Positions 28,899-38,320 of a DNA stretch of 52,260 bases are shown piece by piece (position 1 is the first letter of the stretch; the number at the start of each line of letters is the position of its first letter). Source of the DNA: Janthinobacterium sp. (lineage in GTDB: Bacteria; Pseudomonadota; Gammaproteobacteria; Burkholderiales; Burkholderiaceae_D); contig PKWL01000138.1 of assembly GCA_003133225.1 (NCBI GenBank), forward strand, positions 1-52,260, written 5' to 3'. Below the pieces are notes generated by a model, which saw only the letters and a list, made by a program, of their open reading frames with translations, had not been told where the DNA came from and made no database searches. The translations under genes were made by a program, and so were the position numbers.

Positions 28899-29245
28899 AC
28901 GGGCGTGGCGGTGTCCGCCCGGGCGCGTATTTAAAGCTCGCCAACTTCGGGCCAGTCGCAGCCGGCCCTGCGCGTTATTTCCGTCACATCAGGCATCTTC
29001 CCGAGTGCGGCCTGAACTTTCCACGACAGGTGGTGTAAGCCGGCTTTTGCTGTGGCCGCCGCACGGCGGCGCGTTGCGAACTTCCTATCACGGGCCCGAC
29101 TTAAACGCCGTTGGACAGCGGCGCCGCATAAGCGGAAGATGATCTGCAAGGCGCCACTGGTATTTTATCTTTGAGAACATGTTGGCGACCTAATCCACAG
29201 CGCCCGTTGCTTTGAGCTGCCACCGCGCTTGGGGGAGAGTGTCAG
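28899..29245. other. Intergenic gap with a possible gene remnant
   Basis: About 347 bp. On the minus strand a frame ends in HHLSWKVQAALGKMPDV followed by TEITRRAGCDWPEVGEL (28931-29050). It has a helix-turn-helix-like pattern and could be the tail of a decayed small gene, but there is no good start. The FIST gene's ribosome binding site GGGGGAGAG stands at the right end. Confidence 0.3.
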
Positions 29246-30412
29246 ATGGAGACAGGCAAAGGATGGACGGGCGGACCACGGGTGCGTGCGGCAAGCTGCC
29301 GCCAAACACAACCTGAAGCGGCAGCGGCGGAATTGGCCGCCGCTCTTGCACAACCGGATGTCGGGTTAGTCATCGTTTTCGCTTCCAGTACTTTTGAACT
29401 TGATCGACTGGGACCGGCATTACGGGACAAATTTGGCTCGAGCACCTTAATTGGTTGCACCACGGCAGGTGAAATTGGTCCCGCCGGCTATCTCGAGGGC
29501 AGTTTGTCGGGCGTCAGTATCCATCGCGACGACCTCATCTTCGAGGTCGCCGTTGTAGAAGATCTATCTCACATAAAGTTCGGCGCCTGCCAAATTGCGG
29601 CGCACAAGCTGAAGGAATCGCTGCGCCAGCGGGTTCCCCATCTGGCTCCGGAAAATGCCTTTGCCCTCATGCTGATCGATGGTCTATGCGTGCGCGAGGA
29701 AGTAGTTGCTAGAGCATTTTACGACGGCCTCGGTGGCATCGCGTTGGTCGGCGGTTCGGCCGGCGACGACCTCGCGTTCAAGGAGACGAAGGTGATGCGC
29801 GACGGGCACTTCGTCAGTGATGCCGCGTTGCTCCTGTTGGCGGCCACGCGGTTCCCGTTTGCGGTATTTAAAACGCAACATTTTATCTGCAGCGACGAGC
29901 GCTTAGTCGTCACCGGCGCTATTCCGGAACGACGCATCGTCACCGAGATCAACGGCTGCCCGGCAGCCGCCGAGTATGCAGGTGCCGTCGGCGTCGAACT
30001 GGACCGGCTCGACCCGATGATCTTTGCCTCCCATCCCGTCATGGTGCAAATAGGCAACGCGGATTTTGTCCGTTCAATTCAGAAAGTGAATCCGGATGGC
30101 TCCTTGACTTTCTATTGCGCCATTGACGAAGGCATCGTATTCAAGGTGGCGACGGGCGTGGACATGATCGCCAATCTCGCGGCCACACTCGACACCGTCA
30201 AGAAGCGGGTCGGCCCACCGTCACTCATCCTTGGCTGCGACTGCATCTTGCGCCATTTGGAATTAAAGCAGCGCGGCACCCGCGAGCAGATTGGTGCCAT
30301 GATGGCCAGTTGCAACGTTGTCGGCTTTAGCACCTACGGCGAGCAGTACTGCGGAATGCACGTCAACCAGACCTTTGTCGGCGTCGCCATCGGCGCAGGG
30401 AGACGCGCTTGA
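29246..30412 (+). CDS. FIST-domain sensory protein
   Basis: 388 residues, start supported by GGGGGAGAG. The FIST N domain occupies about 15-205 (PDVGLVIVFASSTFELD, STLIGCTTAGEIG, GGSAGDDLAFK) and FIST C follows (about 205-380, ITEINGCPAAAEYA-like VTEINGCPAAAEYA and FSTYGEQYCGMHVNQTFVGVAI). FIST domains are thought to bind small ligands, possibly amino acids, and feed histidine kinases or c-di-GMP enzymes. The stop overlaps the start of the GGDEF-EAL gene by 4 bp. This protein is therefore very likely its input partner. Confidence 0.88.
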   Translation: METGKGWTGGPRVRAASCRQTQPEAAAAELAAALAQPDVGLVIVFASSTFELDRLGPALRDKFGSSTLIGCTTAGEIGPAGYLEGSLSGVSIHRDDLIFEVAVVEDLSHIKFGACQIAAHKLKESLRQRVPHLAPENAFALMLIDGLCVREEVVARAFYDGLGGIALVGGSAGDDLAFKETKVMRDGHFVSDAALLLLAATRFPFAVFKTQHFICSDERLVVTGAIPERRIVTEINGCPAAAEYAGAVGVELDRLDPMIFASHPVMVQIGNADFVRSIQKVNPDGSLTFYCAIDEGIVFKVATGVDMIANLAATLDTVKKRVGPPSLILGCDCILRHLELKQRGTREQIGAMMASCNVVGFSTYGEQYCGMHVNQTFVGVAIGAGRRA

Positions 30413-33087
30413 CGAGCATGCTCGAACTGCGCTGCGATGCGGGAGATGCCGACGGCTTGCGGCGGGAAATCGGGCGCCGCAATAAGATCATCATCGCGCT
30501 GATGCGCCAGGTCGAGCACAATCTCAACTGTGTTGACACCAACTACGGGCTGTTGCAAAACACTTTTGTGCTCGAGGAACAGGTGCGCATGCGCACGGAC
30601 GAGCTCAAAAAGACGGTCGAAGCTCTCGAGGCCTTCATGGCCAATGCGTCGGTCGGCGTGCTGCTCACGCGCGATAGCAAGATGGAGCGCCACAACCGCA
30701 AGTTCGGGGAAATATTCGGCTTCGCCGGCAACGAAGCCATCGGGCGGCCGACGACTCTTTTGTGCCGCTCCGAAGCGGAATATGCTGAACTGGGCCGCTT
30801 GGCGACCCCCCTTCTGTCTGCCGCGCAACCATTCCATGCCGAGATGAATATGCGGCGCCAGGATGGATCCGACCTGTGGGTCAACCTGATCGGCTATGTC
30901 AGCCCTGACGAACCCGCGCACGGGACGATTTGGATCCTCGAGGACAGGACGGCGGCCAAACTTGCCGATGAGGTATTGCGCCGCAGCCACAGTGAACTTG
31001 AAGAGCGTGTCGCTCAACGCACGACTGAACTGTCGCAGCAGCTTCATTTCCTGCAACAATTGATTGAGGCGATCCCAGGTCCGGTTTATTACAAGGATGC
31101 CCAAGCCCGCTTTCTGGGCTGCAACAGTGCCTTCGAAGCATTCATAGGACGGCCCGCCAAAGAATTGATCGGCAAGACGGTGCCCGATATCGAGGCGACG
31201 GAACCAGCCGAGAACTATCTCGCTTCCGACCGCGCGCTTCTCAACCAGCCGGGTGCGCAAATATACGAAAGTCTGGTGCGCTATGCCAATGGCGAAATGC
31301 GCGACGTGATGTTCCACAAGGCCACATTCACCCAACGCGATGGCACGCTAGCTGGCTTGGTCGGCCTCATGCTCGACATTACCGAACGCAAGCGCATGGA
31401 GGGCAACCTGCGCCAAGCCGCGACGGTTTTTGAAAGCAGCGCGGAAGGGGTCATCATCACCACTCCGGACGGCTCCATCATCGCGATCAACCGCGCCTTC
31501 ATACAGATCACCGGCTACGACGAGAACGACGTCATCGGTCGCAACCCGCGCCTCTTGCAGTCCGGCCGGCATGATAAGAATTTCTTTCAGGAAATGTGGG
31601 AGACGCTCTCGCGCAACGGCCGCTGGCAGGGCGAAATCTGGAACCGGCGCAAGAATGGGGAGGCGCATCCGGTATGGATCTCCATCATCGCCGTCAAAGA
31701 CGAACAGGACCAGGTGAGCAATTACGTCGCCACCTTTGCCGACATCACCCAACGCAAGCAGCATGAGGAGAACATACAACGCCTCGCGTTCTCCGACCCA
31801 TTGACCAGCCTGCCTAACCGGCGCCTTTTGCTTGACCGCCTGCAACAAGCCCTCGCCGCCAGTTTGCGCAACAAGTGCCACGGCGCGCTTTTTTTTATCG
31901 ACCTCGACGATTTCAAGGATCTCAACGACACGTTGGGGCACGACAAGGGAGACCTGCTGCTGCAGCAGGTGGCGCAGCGCCTTGCCACCTGTGTGCGCGA
32001 AGGCGACACCGTGGCGCGCCCAGGCGGCGACGAGTTCGTGGTGGTGCTCAAGGACCTGAGCGCACAACGTGTGAAGGCCACCGGGCAGGCCGAATTGACG
32101 GGCGAGAAAATCCTCGCCACACTCAATTTGCCGTATCTGCTCAACGATTATTTGCACCACAGCACAGCTAGCATCGGAGTCACCCTGTTCAACGGCGAGA
32201 GTAAGGGCGTAGATGAATTACTAAAGCAAGCTGACCTGGCCATGTATCAGGCCAAGGGGGCAGGTCGCAATGCGCTGCGCTTTTTTGACCCGCAAATGCA
32301 AACTGAAGTCGCCGCTCGTGTCACCATGGAATCGAACCTGCGCCAGGGCCTTTTGGAAAACCAATTCATCCTTCACTACCAGCCCCAAGTGGATCAGCAT
32401 GGCCACATCACAGGAGCGGAAGCGCTGCTGCGCTGGAAGCATCCGCAGCGCGGCATGGTGGCCCCCAGCGAATTTATCTCTCTTGCTGAGGAAACCGGAC
32501 TGATCTTACCGCTCGGCCTGTGGGTGCTGGAAACGGCCTGCCGGCAGTTGAGTGCATGGGCAAAATTGCCCGCGACTGCGCACCTCACGCTGGCCGTCAA
32601 TATCAGCGTGCGCCAATTCCGCCAGCCCGATTTTGTCGGACAGGTGGTGCAAACCCTGGGCGGTACGGGAGCCGATCCGCACCGGCTCAAGCTGGAACTA
32701 ACCGAGAGTCTCTTGGTCAACGACATGGAGGACATCGTCGACAAGATGACTGCGCTGCGGGCTACGGGTGTGGGCTTCTCGCTAGACGACTTTGGTACCG
32801 GCTATTCGTCGCTTTCTTACCTGAAGCGACTGCCCCTAGATCAACTGAAAATCGACCAGTGCTTCGTCAAAGGCCTGCTCATCGATCGCAGCGATGCCGC
32901 CATTGCAAAAATGATCGTCGTGCTGGGCCAAAGTTTGGGAATTGCCGTCATCGCCGAGGGAGTGGAAATTGCGGCGCAAAGGGACCTGCTGGCTCGCCAA
33001 GGCTGCCATGCCTATCAAGGCTATCTGTTTAGCCGCCCCTTGCCCATCGACGCATTCGATCAGCTTGCACTGCAGCTTTGTGCCTAA
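30409..33087 (+). CDS. Triple-PAS GGDEF-EAL c-di-GMP enzyme
   Basis: 892 residues from a TTG overlapping the FIST stop (AGGGAG 7 bp upstream); an ATG at 30418 is the alternative. Order: an N-terminal coiled coil, PAS domains at about 75-185, 210-325 and 335-450, GGDEF at 539-543 (intact), a RxxD inhibitory-site motif at 530-533, then EAL at 671-673 with the downstream residues ELTES, DDFGTGYSSLSYL, KIDQCFV and EGVE. All catalytic residues of both domains seem preserved, so it could make and break c-di-GMP. No membrane helix is visible. The upstream FIST protein probably controls the balance. Confidence 0.92.
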   Translation: MTSMLELRCDAGDADGLRREIGRRNKIIIALMRQVEHNLNCVDTNYGLLQNTFVLEEQVRMRTDELKKTVEALEAFMANASVGVLLTRDSKMERHNRKFGEIFGFAGNEAIGRPTTLLCRSEAEYAELGRLATPLLSAAQPFHAEMNMRRQDGSDLWVNLIGYVSPDEPAHGTIWILEDRTAAKLADEVLRRSHSELEERVAQRTTELSQQLHFLQQLIEAIPGPVYYKDAQARFLGCNSAFEAFIGRPAKELIGKTVPDIEATEPAENYLASDRALLNQPGAQIYESLVRYANGEMRDVMFHKATFTQRDGTLAGLVGLMLDITERKRMEGNLRQAATVFESSAEGVIITTPDGSIIAINRAFIQITGYDENDVIGRNPRLLQSGRHDKNFFQEMWETLSRNGRWQGEIWNRRKNGEAHPVWISIIAVKDEQDQVSNYVATFADITQRKQHEENIQRLAFSDPLTSLPNRRLLLDRLQQALAASLRNKCHGALFFIDLDDFKDLNDTLGHDKGDLLLQQVAQRLATCVREGDTVARPGGDEFVVVLKDLSAQRVKATGQAELTGEKILATLNLPYLLNDYLHHSTASIGVTLFNGESKGVDELLKQADLAMYQAKGAGRNALRFFDPQMQTEVAARVTMESNLRQGLLENQFILHYQPQVDQHGHITGAEALLRWKHPQRGMVAPSEFISLAEETGLILPLGLWVLETACRQLSAWAKLPATAHLTLAVNISVRQFRQPDFVGQVVQTLGGTGADPHRLKLELTESLLVNDMEDIVDKMTALRATGVGFSLDDFGTGYSSLSYLKRLPLDQLKIDQCFVKGLLIDRSDAAIAKMIVVLGQSLGIAVIAEGVEIAAQRDLLARQGCHAYQGYLFSRPLPIDAFDQLALQLCA

Positions 33088-33147
33088 CTTTGGCATGGCC
33101 ACAGCCTGCGCTGTCAAGTAACCGGGCGAGGGAGGCGCAAGATGTTA

Positions 33148-34338
33148 CTAGTCCAGATCCGTTTTCCCCAGATTTTGCGCAACAATTTCCTTGGCGATTT
33201 GCTCCGCCTGCGCAATCGGTTGTTGCAGCGACTGCGTCGCATACACGGGCGTAGCGGGCATGGTGGCACCCAGTAGCGGCCCGTCCCGATGGTGGGTATC
33301 GACCGTGACGATGGTAGACAAACCGATGCGCAGCGGATGGATGGCCAGCTCTTTCGGATCAAGAGCAATTCGCACCGGCACCCGCTGCACCACCTTGATC
33401 CAGTTGCCGCTCGCATTTTGCGCCGGCAGCAGCGAAAACGCACTGCCCGTCCCCGCCGCCAAGCCCACCAACTGGCCGTGGTAGGCAACCTTGCCGCCAT
33501 AAATGTCCGTTTCGACTTTGACCGGCTGGCCGATGCGTAGATTTTCCAGTTCGGACTCCTTGAAATTGGCATCCACCCACAATTGGTCCATCGGCACGAT
33601 GGCCATCAGAACCGTACCCGGGGTGACATGGGCGCCCACCTGCACGCTGCGTTTGGCAACATAACCTGAGGCCGGGGCCAGGACCGCGTCCCGGCGCAGC
33701 GCCAGCCAGGCCTGGATGACATCGGCTTTGGCCGCCAGCACGCTCGGATTGTCGGCCAGGGCGACCCCGCTCACGCTGGAACGCACGGCCTTGGCCTGGC
33801 CGACGGCAACGTCAAGCGCTGCACTCGCCTCCGCTACCGCTTGCCGTGCATGCGCCACCTCTTCGGCGGACAAGGTGTGATCGGCGGCCAAGGGGGCGCG
33901 TCGCGCCAGGTCGTCTCTAGCCTGTTGCAACAGCAGTTTGCGCTGGCTGACCGTGGCGTCATATTGAGCCACGTCGGCATAGCGTTCGCGCAGCTGGCGC
34001 ACGGTCGCGCCAAGTTTGGCTTCGGCTTGACGCAAGCTGATTTCGGCATCTTGCGGGTCCAGCTTGATCAAGGCCGCGCCGGCCTTGACCATTTGCGTTT
34101 CGTCGGCGCGAATTTCCTGTACGTTGCCGGAAACTTGCGACGTTAAGGTGACCAGATTGCCGCCCACATAGGCATCGTCAGTCTCCTCCCTTTGCGTCAA
34201 CACGACACTGTAATACACGCCATAGGTGACGCCGATGAGGATAAAGAGCAAGGTCATGCCCAGTAAAATATGCGAGCGTTTACGCCCGTTCGGGGGGGCG
34301 GGCGGGTTCGCTTGCGCTCGATTGTCTGTCGTCATCAT
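33148..34338 (-). CDS. emrA: EmrA-like membrane fusion protein
   Basis: 396 residues with one N-terminal helix (about 23-45, ILLGMTLLFILIGVTYGVYY). A biotinyl-lipoyl-like half motif (TDDAYVGGNLVTLTSQVSGNVQEI) precedes a long coiled-coil hairpin (about 95-200) and a second lipoyl half with ASGYVAKRSVQVGAHVTPGTVL. It would link the EmrB-type pump in the inner membrane to an outer-membrane channel. It is the last gene of a three-gene operon on the minus strand, after the outer-membrane factor (19-bp gap), and converges with the GGDEF-EAL gene. Confidence 0.9.
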   Translation of the reverse strand: MMTTDNRAQANPPAPPNGRKRSHILLGMTLLFILIGVTYGVYYSVVLTQREETDDAYVGGNLVTLTSQVSGNVQEIRADETQMVKAGAALIKLDPQDAEISLRQAEAKLGATVRQLRERYADVAQYDATVSQRKLLLQQARDDLARRAPLAADHTLSAEEVAHARQAVAEASAALDVAVGQAKAVRSSVSGVALADNPSVLAAKADVIQAWLALRRDAVLAPASGYVAKRSVQVGAHVTPGTVLMAIVPMDQLWVDANFKESELENLRIGQPVKVETDIYGGKVAYHGQLVGLAAGTGSAFSLLPAQNASGNWIKVVQRVPVRIALDPKELAIHPLRIGLSTIVTVDTHHRDGPLLGATMPATPVYATQSLQQPIAQAEQIAKEIVAQNLGKTDLD

Positions 34339-34357
34339 TGAATTCGTATTCCTAGGA

Positions 34358-35851
34358 TTAGGGAGGTGGTGCGCTGGCGGCTTGGCCGCTAAGGGCCCGG
34401 TAGCCGCCGCCCAAGGCCTTGATCAAGGCCACGTCGGTCTGCAACACTTCGCCTTTCAGTTGCAAACTCGTGTCCAATTGTTTATCAGCCGACAATTCGG
34501 CCGCAAACAGCGTACTGTTGCCGGCCAAGCCTCGTGTAAAGCGCGCCCGGGCGCTGTGCAAGATGGCTTGGGTGGCGGAGACGCTCGCCTCTTGTGCCGC
34601 GATCTGGCTTTGCAAACCTTGCAGGCTGACCCCTTCCTGGGCGACGTCGCGCACGGCATTGCATACCGATTGGTTGTAGTCGGCCATCATCTCGTTGCGT
34701 TCGCTGCGTGCGAGGCCCAAGCTCGCTTTCAAGCGTCCGCTGTCAAATAGCGGCAGACTCAATGCCGGACCGATGAACAAGGTGCGGCTGGCAGCCTTGA
34801 ACAATTGATCGAGCGAGACCACATCGGACCCGAAAAAGCCGCTCAGATTGATATCCGGGTAAAACGCCGCCTTGGTCGCCTCGATGCGCTCCATCGACGC
34901 TTCGACACGCCAGCGCGCCGCCTGCAAATCCGGGCGCCGGGCCAGCAATTCAATGCCAAGGCTAGCTGGCAAGGCGGACGGCGTTTGCGGTAAGGGACGC
35001 GGGGCGAGCTCGCCCAAAGCTTGGGCGTTAGCGCCGAGCAGTGCGCGCAAAACTTCGCGTTCTTGTGCAATGCGTGTTTCGAGCTGCAATGCTTGTTGCT
35101 TGAGATTGCCGAGGTCGGCTTGCGCGCTGCGTTCGGCATCGATGCTGGCAACGCCTTGGGCGATGCGCTTGGCCTGGTCTTCAACCAGGTCGCGCTCGAT
35201 TGCCACCATGTGCCGCAGGTTGGACAAGCGGGCCCACGCGCTTTGCAGCGTAAAGTAACTTTGGGCGACGGCGGCGGCTAAGATTTGTTCCACTTGCGCG
35301 TATTCAGCACGGCGCGCATTGACTTCGCCTAGCGCGGCGCTGATCAAGGCCCGATGCTTGCCCCACCAATCAAAATCATATTGGGCCGCGACTTCGACTG
35401 TCGTTTCAGTAAAGTAGGCCCCGCCTATCGGCGGCGGATAAATTCCGTTGGCCGAATAGCGCGTGCGCGCACTCGTTGCATTGAGGTCCACGTTGATGCT
35501 TTTTTCGCTGGTGTCGCGCCGCAGCGCCGCACGCGCGGAGCCGATGCGGGCCGCCGCAACTTGCAGCGTCGGGCCCTCCTTTAGCGCTTGCGCAATCATG
35601 CGGTTCAACTGGGGGTCGTCATACTTGGTCCACCACTGCGCCTCGGGCCAACCGTCCTGCGCCAGTTTGATGTTGGCGGAAAGCTGGGCCCGCGCCATGT
35701 CTTGCTGGGGCAGCGCATCATGCTCGTCCGGTATGCTAACGCAAGCTGCCAGCGTCAGTAAAAAAATGCTCGCGCACAGGGACACGCTCCAGTGCAGGCG
35801 CCGCGGGTGGGTGGTCAAGCGGGGCAAGCCCGGCCTATTCTCGGCATTCAT
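34358..35851 (-). CDS. NodT/OprM-type outer-membrane efflux lipoprotein
   Basis: 497 residues from ATG 35851, 5 bp after the pump gene ends. The lipoprotein signal ends LTLAAC with acylated Cys37. The rest is the TolC-fold repeat: IAQALKEGPTLQVAAARIGSARA-type helices in two copies and LLARRPDLQAARWRVEAS, typical of OprM/NodT. As the channel of a tripartite pump it spans the outer membrane and periplasm. It is encoded between the EmrB-like pump and EmrA-like adaptor. An in-frame start 111 bases upstream overlaps the pump gene and is rejected. Confidence 0.9.
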   Translation of the reverse strand: MNAENRPGLPRLTTHPRRLHWSVSLCASIFLLTLAACVSIPDEHDALPQQDMARAQLSANIKLAQDGWPEAQWWTKYDDPQLNRMIAQALKEGPTLQVAAARIGSARAALRRDTSEKSINVDLNATSARTRYSANGIYPPPIGGAYFTETTVEVAAQYDFDWWGKHRALISAALGEVNARRAEYAQVEQILAAAVAQSYFTLQSAWARLSNLRHMVAIERDLVEDQAKRIAQGVASIDAERSAQADLGNLKQQALQLETRIAQEREVLRALLGANAQALGELAPRPLPQTPSALPASLGIELLARRPDLQAARWRVEASMERIEATKAAFYPDINLSGFFGSDVVSLDQLFKAASRTLFIGPALSLPLFDSGRLKASLGLARSERNEMMADYNQSVCNAVRDVAQEGVSLQGLQSQIAAQEASVSATQAILHSARARFTRGLAGNSTLFAAELSADKQLDTSLQLKGEVLQTDVALIKALGGGYRALSGQAASAPPP

Positions 35852-35856
35852 TTGAT

Positions 35857-37416
35857 TTATTCCATTGCGGCATGATCGATACTTTGACGGACATCGTTTT
35901 TTGGCGGCTTGATGAGTAATAACAGGGGAATCACCAGCAGCGTTAGCAGCAGCATCAACCAAAAGTCGTCAAGGTAGGCGATCATCGATGCTTGCCGCGT
36001 GACTTCCTCATTTAGGGAAGTCAAGCCGGCGCTGCTGCCCAGGTCGTAGAACGCGGTCAACACAGGGTCGAAGTAAGTGCCGACATGGACCTGTTGCACC
36101 AGCGACGCGTGGGCGATCTGGGTGTTGCGCACCAACAAGGTTTGTACCAGCGCGATCCCGATGCTGCTGCCGATGTTGCGGATCAGGCTGTACATCGCAG
36201 TGCCTTGCGCCCGCATCTGCGGCGACAAGGTGGCAAAAGTGGCGGTACTTAAGGGGACGAATACCAGACCCAAGCCCAAGCCTTGAATCACGCCGGGCCA
36301 GACGATATCGCTTTTCGACAGCACCAGCGTATACGACGTCATTTGCCATAGAGAGAACGCGGTCAGGCCGAAGCCGACGGCGAGCAGCAAACGCAGCTCG
36401 ACCTTGCCCACCAGACGGCCGACGATCATCATCGCGATCATGGTTCCGAAACCGCTGGGGGCGGTCACCAAGCCGGCGGCCTGGGCCGAATACCCCATCA
36501 AGTTTTGCAGCATGGTGGGCACCAAGGCACGCACGGCGAAGAGCACCATGCCGACGATAAAAATAAATAACAGCCCGGTCACGAAGTTGCGGTTTTTCAG
36601 CAGGTGATAATTGACGAACGATTTATTGGCCGCTGTGAGCATCGTATGCGCGATGAAGTAGGTAAAACTGAGCACCATCAGGATCGCCTCTATCCATGTT
36701 TCGAGCGCGGCGAACCAGTCGTTTTGCTCGCCGCGGTCGAGCAGCATTTGCAAGGCGCCAATGGCAAGGCTGAGCGTGGCGAAGCCGAACAGGTCGAAAT
36801 GCATGCTGCGTCCTCCCGGCACCCGCAAGATGTACTTCCAGATGCCGTAGAAGGCCACCGCGCCGATCGGCACATTGATGAAAAAGACCCAGCGCCAGTC
36901 GTAAGCGTCCGTCAGCCAGCCGCCCAGAGTCGGTCCCAAGATGGGGCCTACCATCACGCCCATGCCCCAAACGGCCATGGCCGAACCATGCTTTTCGCGC
37001 GGATTGATATCGAGCAGCACGGCCTGCGACAAGGGCACCAGCGCCGCCCCGAACACGCCTTGCAGCAAGCGGGCCAGCACGATTTGCACCAGCGAACCGG
37101 AAATGCCGCAAAGCACCGACGCCGCGGTAAAGCCCGCGACGGAAAACAAGAAGACGGTTTTTTGGCCGAAGCGGTCGCACAACCAGCCGGTCAAAGGCGT
37201 GGCGATGGCGGCAGCCACGATGTATGACGTCAAAACCCACGTAATTTGATCTTGCGACGCCGACAAACTGCCTTGCATATGGGGCAAAGCGACGTTGGCA
37301 ATGGTGCTGTCGAGCGCTTGCATGATGGTCGCTAGCATGATCGAAATGGTGATCATGGTTCGGTTGCCAGCAGCCCCCCCTTGCGCGCTGAGCGACATAC
37401 TGGCGCTGCCACTCAT
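35857..37416 (-). CDS. emrB: EmrB/QacA-type MFS drug transporter (DHA2 family)
   Basis: 519 residues with about 14 hydrophobic helices. Motifs of the DHA2 family are visible: LDSTIANVALPHMQGSLS after the first helix, a motif-A-like GWLCDRFGQKTVF, and GPILGPTLGGWLTDAYDWRWVFFINVPIG, typical of EmrB. It exports hydrophobic toxic compounds using the proton gradient. It is the first gene of the operon. A 266-bp intergenic region separates it from a divergent MarR-type regulator, which is the expected repressor. Confidence 0.92.
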   Translation of the reverse strand: MSGSASMSLSAQGGAAGNRTMITISIMLATIMQALDSTIANVALPHMQGSLSASQDQITWVLTSYIVAAAIATPLTGWLCDRFGQKTVFLFSVAGFTAASVLCGISGSLVQIVLARLLQGVFGAALVPLSQAVLLDINPREKHGSAMAVWGMGVMVGPILGPTLGGWLTDAYDWRWVFFINVPIGAVAFYGIWKYILRVPGGRSMHFDLFGFATLSLAIGALQMLLDRGEQNDWFAALETWIEAILMVLSFTYFIAHTMLTAANKSFVNYHLLKNRNFVTGLLFIFIVGMVLFAVRALVPTMLQNLMGYSAQAAGLVTAPSGFGTMIAMMIVGRLVGKVELRLLLAVGFGLTAFSLWQMTSYTLVLSKSDIVWPGVIQGLGLGLVFVPLSTATFATLSPQMRAQGTAMYSLIRNIGSSIGIALVQTLLVRNTQIAHASLVQQVHVGTYFDPVLTAFYDLGSSAGLTSLNEEVTRQASMIAYLDDFWLMLLLTLLVIPLLLLIKPPKNDVRQSIDHAAME

Positions 37417-37682
37417 CTTGCCGATCCCCTGCGTTTCTCCCTTGTAGCGGAAAAATTGAAAGCCGCTTCGCGCAACATGTGAGCTCCATAATAAGTATGT
37501 GACTGATTAACATTGCGCTAATGATTAGCTATCTAATTGATATTGTAGTATCCTTTTTTGTTGAAAACAAGCCTTTTTGAATTTCGCTGAGTGTACCCGC
37601 ATGCACAAATGTGCCGCCTTTGCTGGGCAAGGCCATTCTGCTAAACTAATGAACTAATTAGGCGACTTACAATTAGAGGGCT
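37417..37682. promoter_or_regulatory. Divergent emr/marR control region with palindromic candidate operators
   Basis: The A+T-rich 266-bp interval holds a perfect 13-bp palindrome GCTAATGATTAGC (37517-37529). It also has related half sites CTAAT/ATTAG at 37646-37650, 37654-37658 and 37672-37676, near the marR start. MarR dimers bind such symmetric A+T-rich sites. Two clusters, one beside each promoter, would allow control of both the efflux operon and marR. Exact -35/-10 boxes are uncertain. Confidence 0.55.
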
Positions 37683-38123
37683 ATGAATTTGAATACGCTA
37701 GAAGAACGCTTCTCGAGTGCCTTGCATAATACGGCGCGGGCCTGGAAAACGGCGGTGGATAGGCGTCTTAAGTACCTTGGCCTGAGTCAGGCTAGTTGGA
37801 CCACCGTCGCCATGGTGGCCAAGGCAAGGGAACCCTTGTCCCAGATAGAGCTGGCAAATCGCGTCGGCATCGAGGCCGCGACGATGGTCGCTACCATCGA
37901 CCGTTTGGTGAAAGCGGGCCTGGTGGTGCGTGCGCCGTCCGCGCTTGACCGCCGCGTCAAGTTAGTGGTGCTAACGGCAGCGGGCGCCCAACTGTTTGGG
38001 AAGGTGAAGGCCAAAGCCGATGTGTTGCGCAAAGAACTGCTGGCCGATATCGACCCGCAGCAACTATTGGCAGCCACGCAGTTGCTCGAACACTTGCAAA
38101 GCGTTGCCGAATGCGCCGATTAA
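37683..38123 (+). CDS. MarR-family transcriptional regulator
   Basis: 146 residues; AGAGGG stands 4-6 bp before the ATG. The winged-helix core (LSQASWTTVAMVAKAREPLSQIELANRVGIEAATMVATIDRLVKAGLV) and the wing (SALDRRVKLVVLT) are clear. Such proteins repress efflux genes and release DNA when they bind phenolic or other lipophilic compounds. It is divergent from the emrB-outer membrane factor-emrA operon, with palindromic A+T-rich sites between, so it probably controls that operon and itself. Confidence 0.9.
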   Translation: MNLNTLEERFSSALHNTARAWKTAVDRRLKYLGLSQASWTTVAMVAKAREPLSQIELANRVGIEAATMVATIDRLVKAGLVVRAPSALDRRVKLVVLTAAGAQLFGKVKAKADVLRKELLADIDPQQLLAATQLLEHLQSVAECAD

Positions 38124-38320
38124 GGCGGTACATGAACCGCACCAGCTTGCAACAGTTTACCTTGGCGCGTATTTGACACAGGCAGGCGCGATGCGCCATG
38201 CCAAGCCGAGAGTATTTCGCGGCCACTCGCGCCGTGGCCGATGGGCTCGTGAAGTGTGCCTGTTGTGGGGGCGCGACTTGTTATAATCAACCTATATAGC
38301 AGGTCAATAAACCATCAAGC

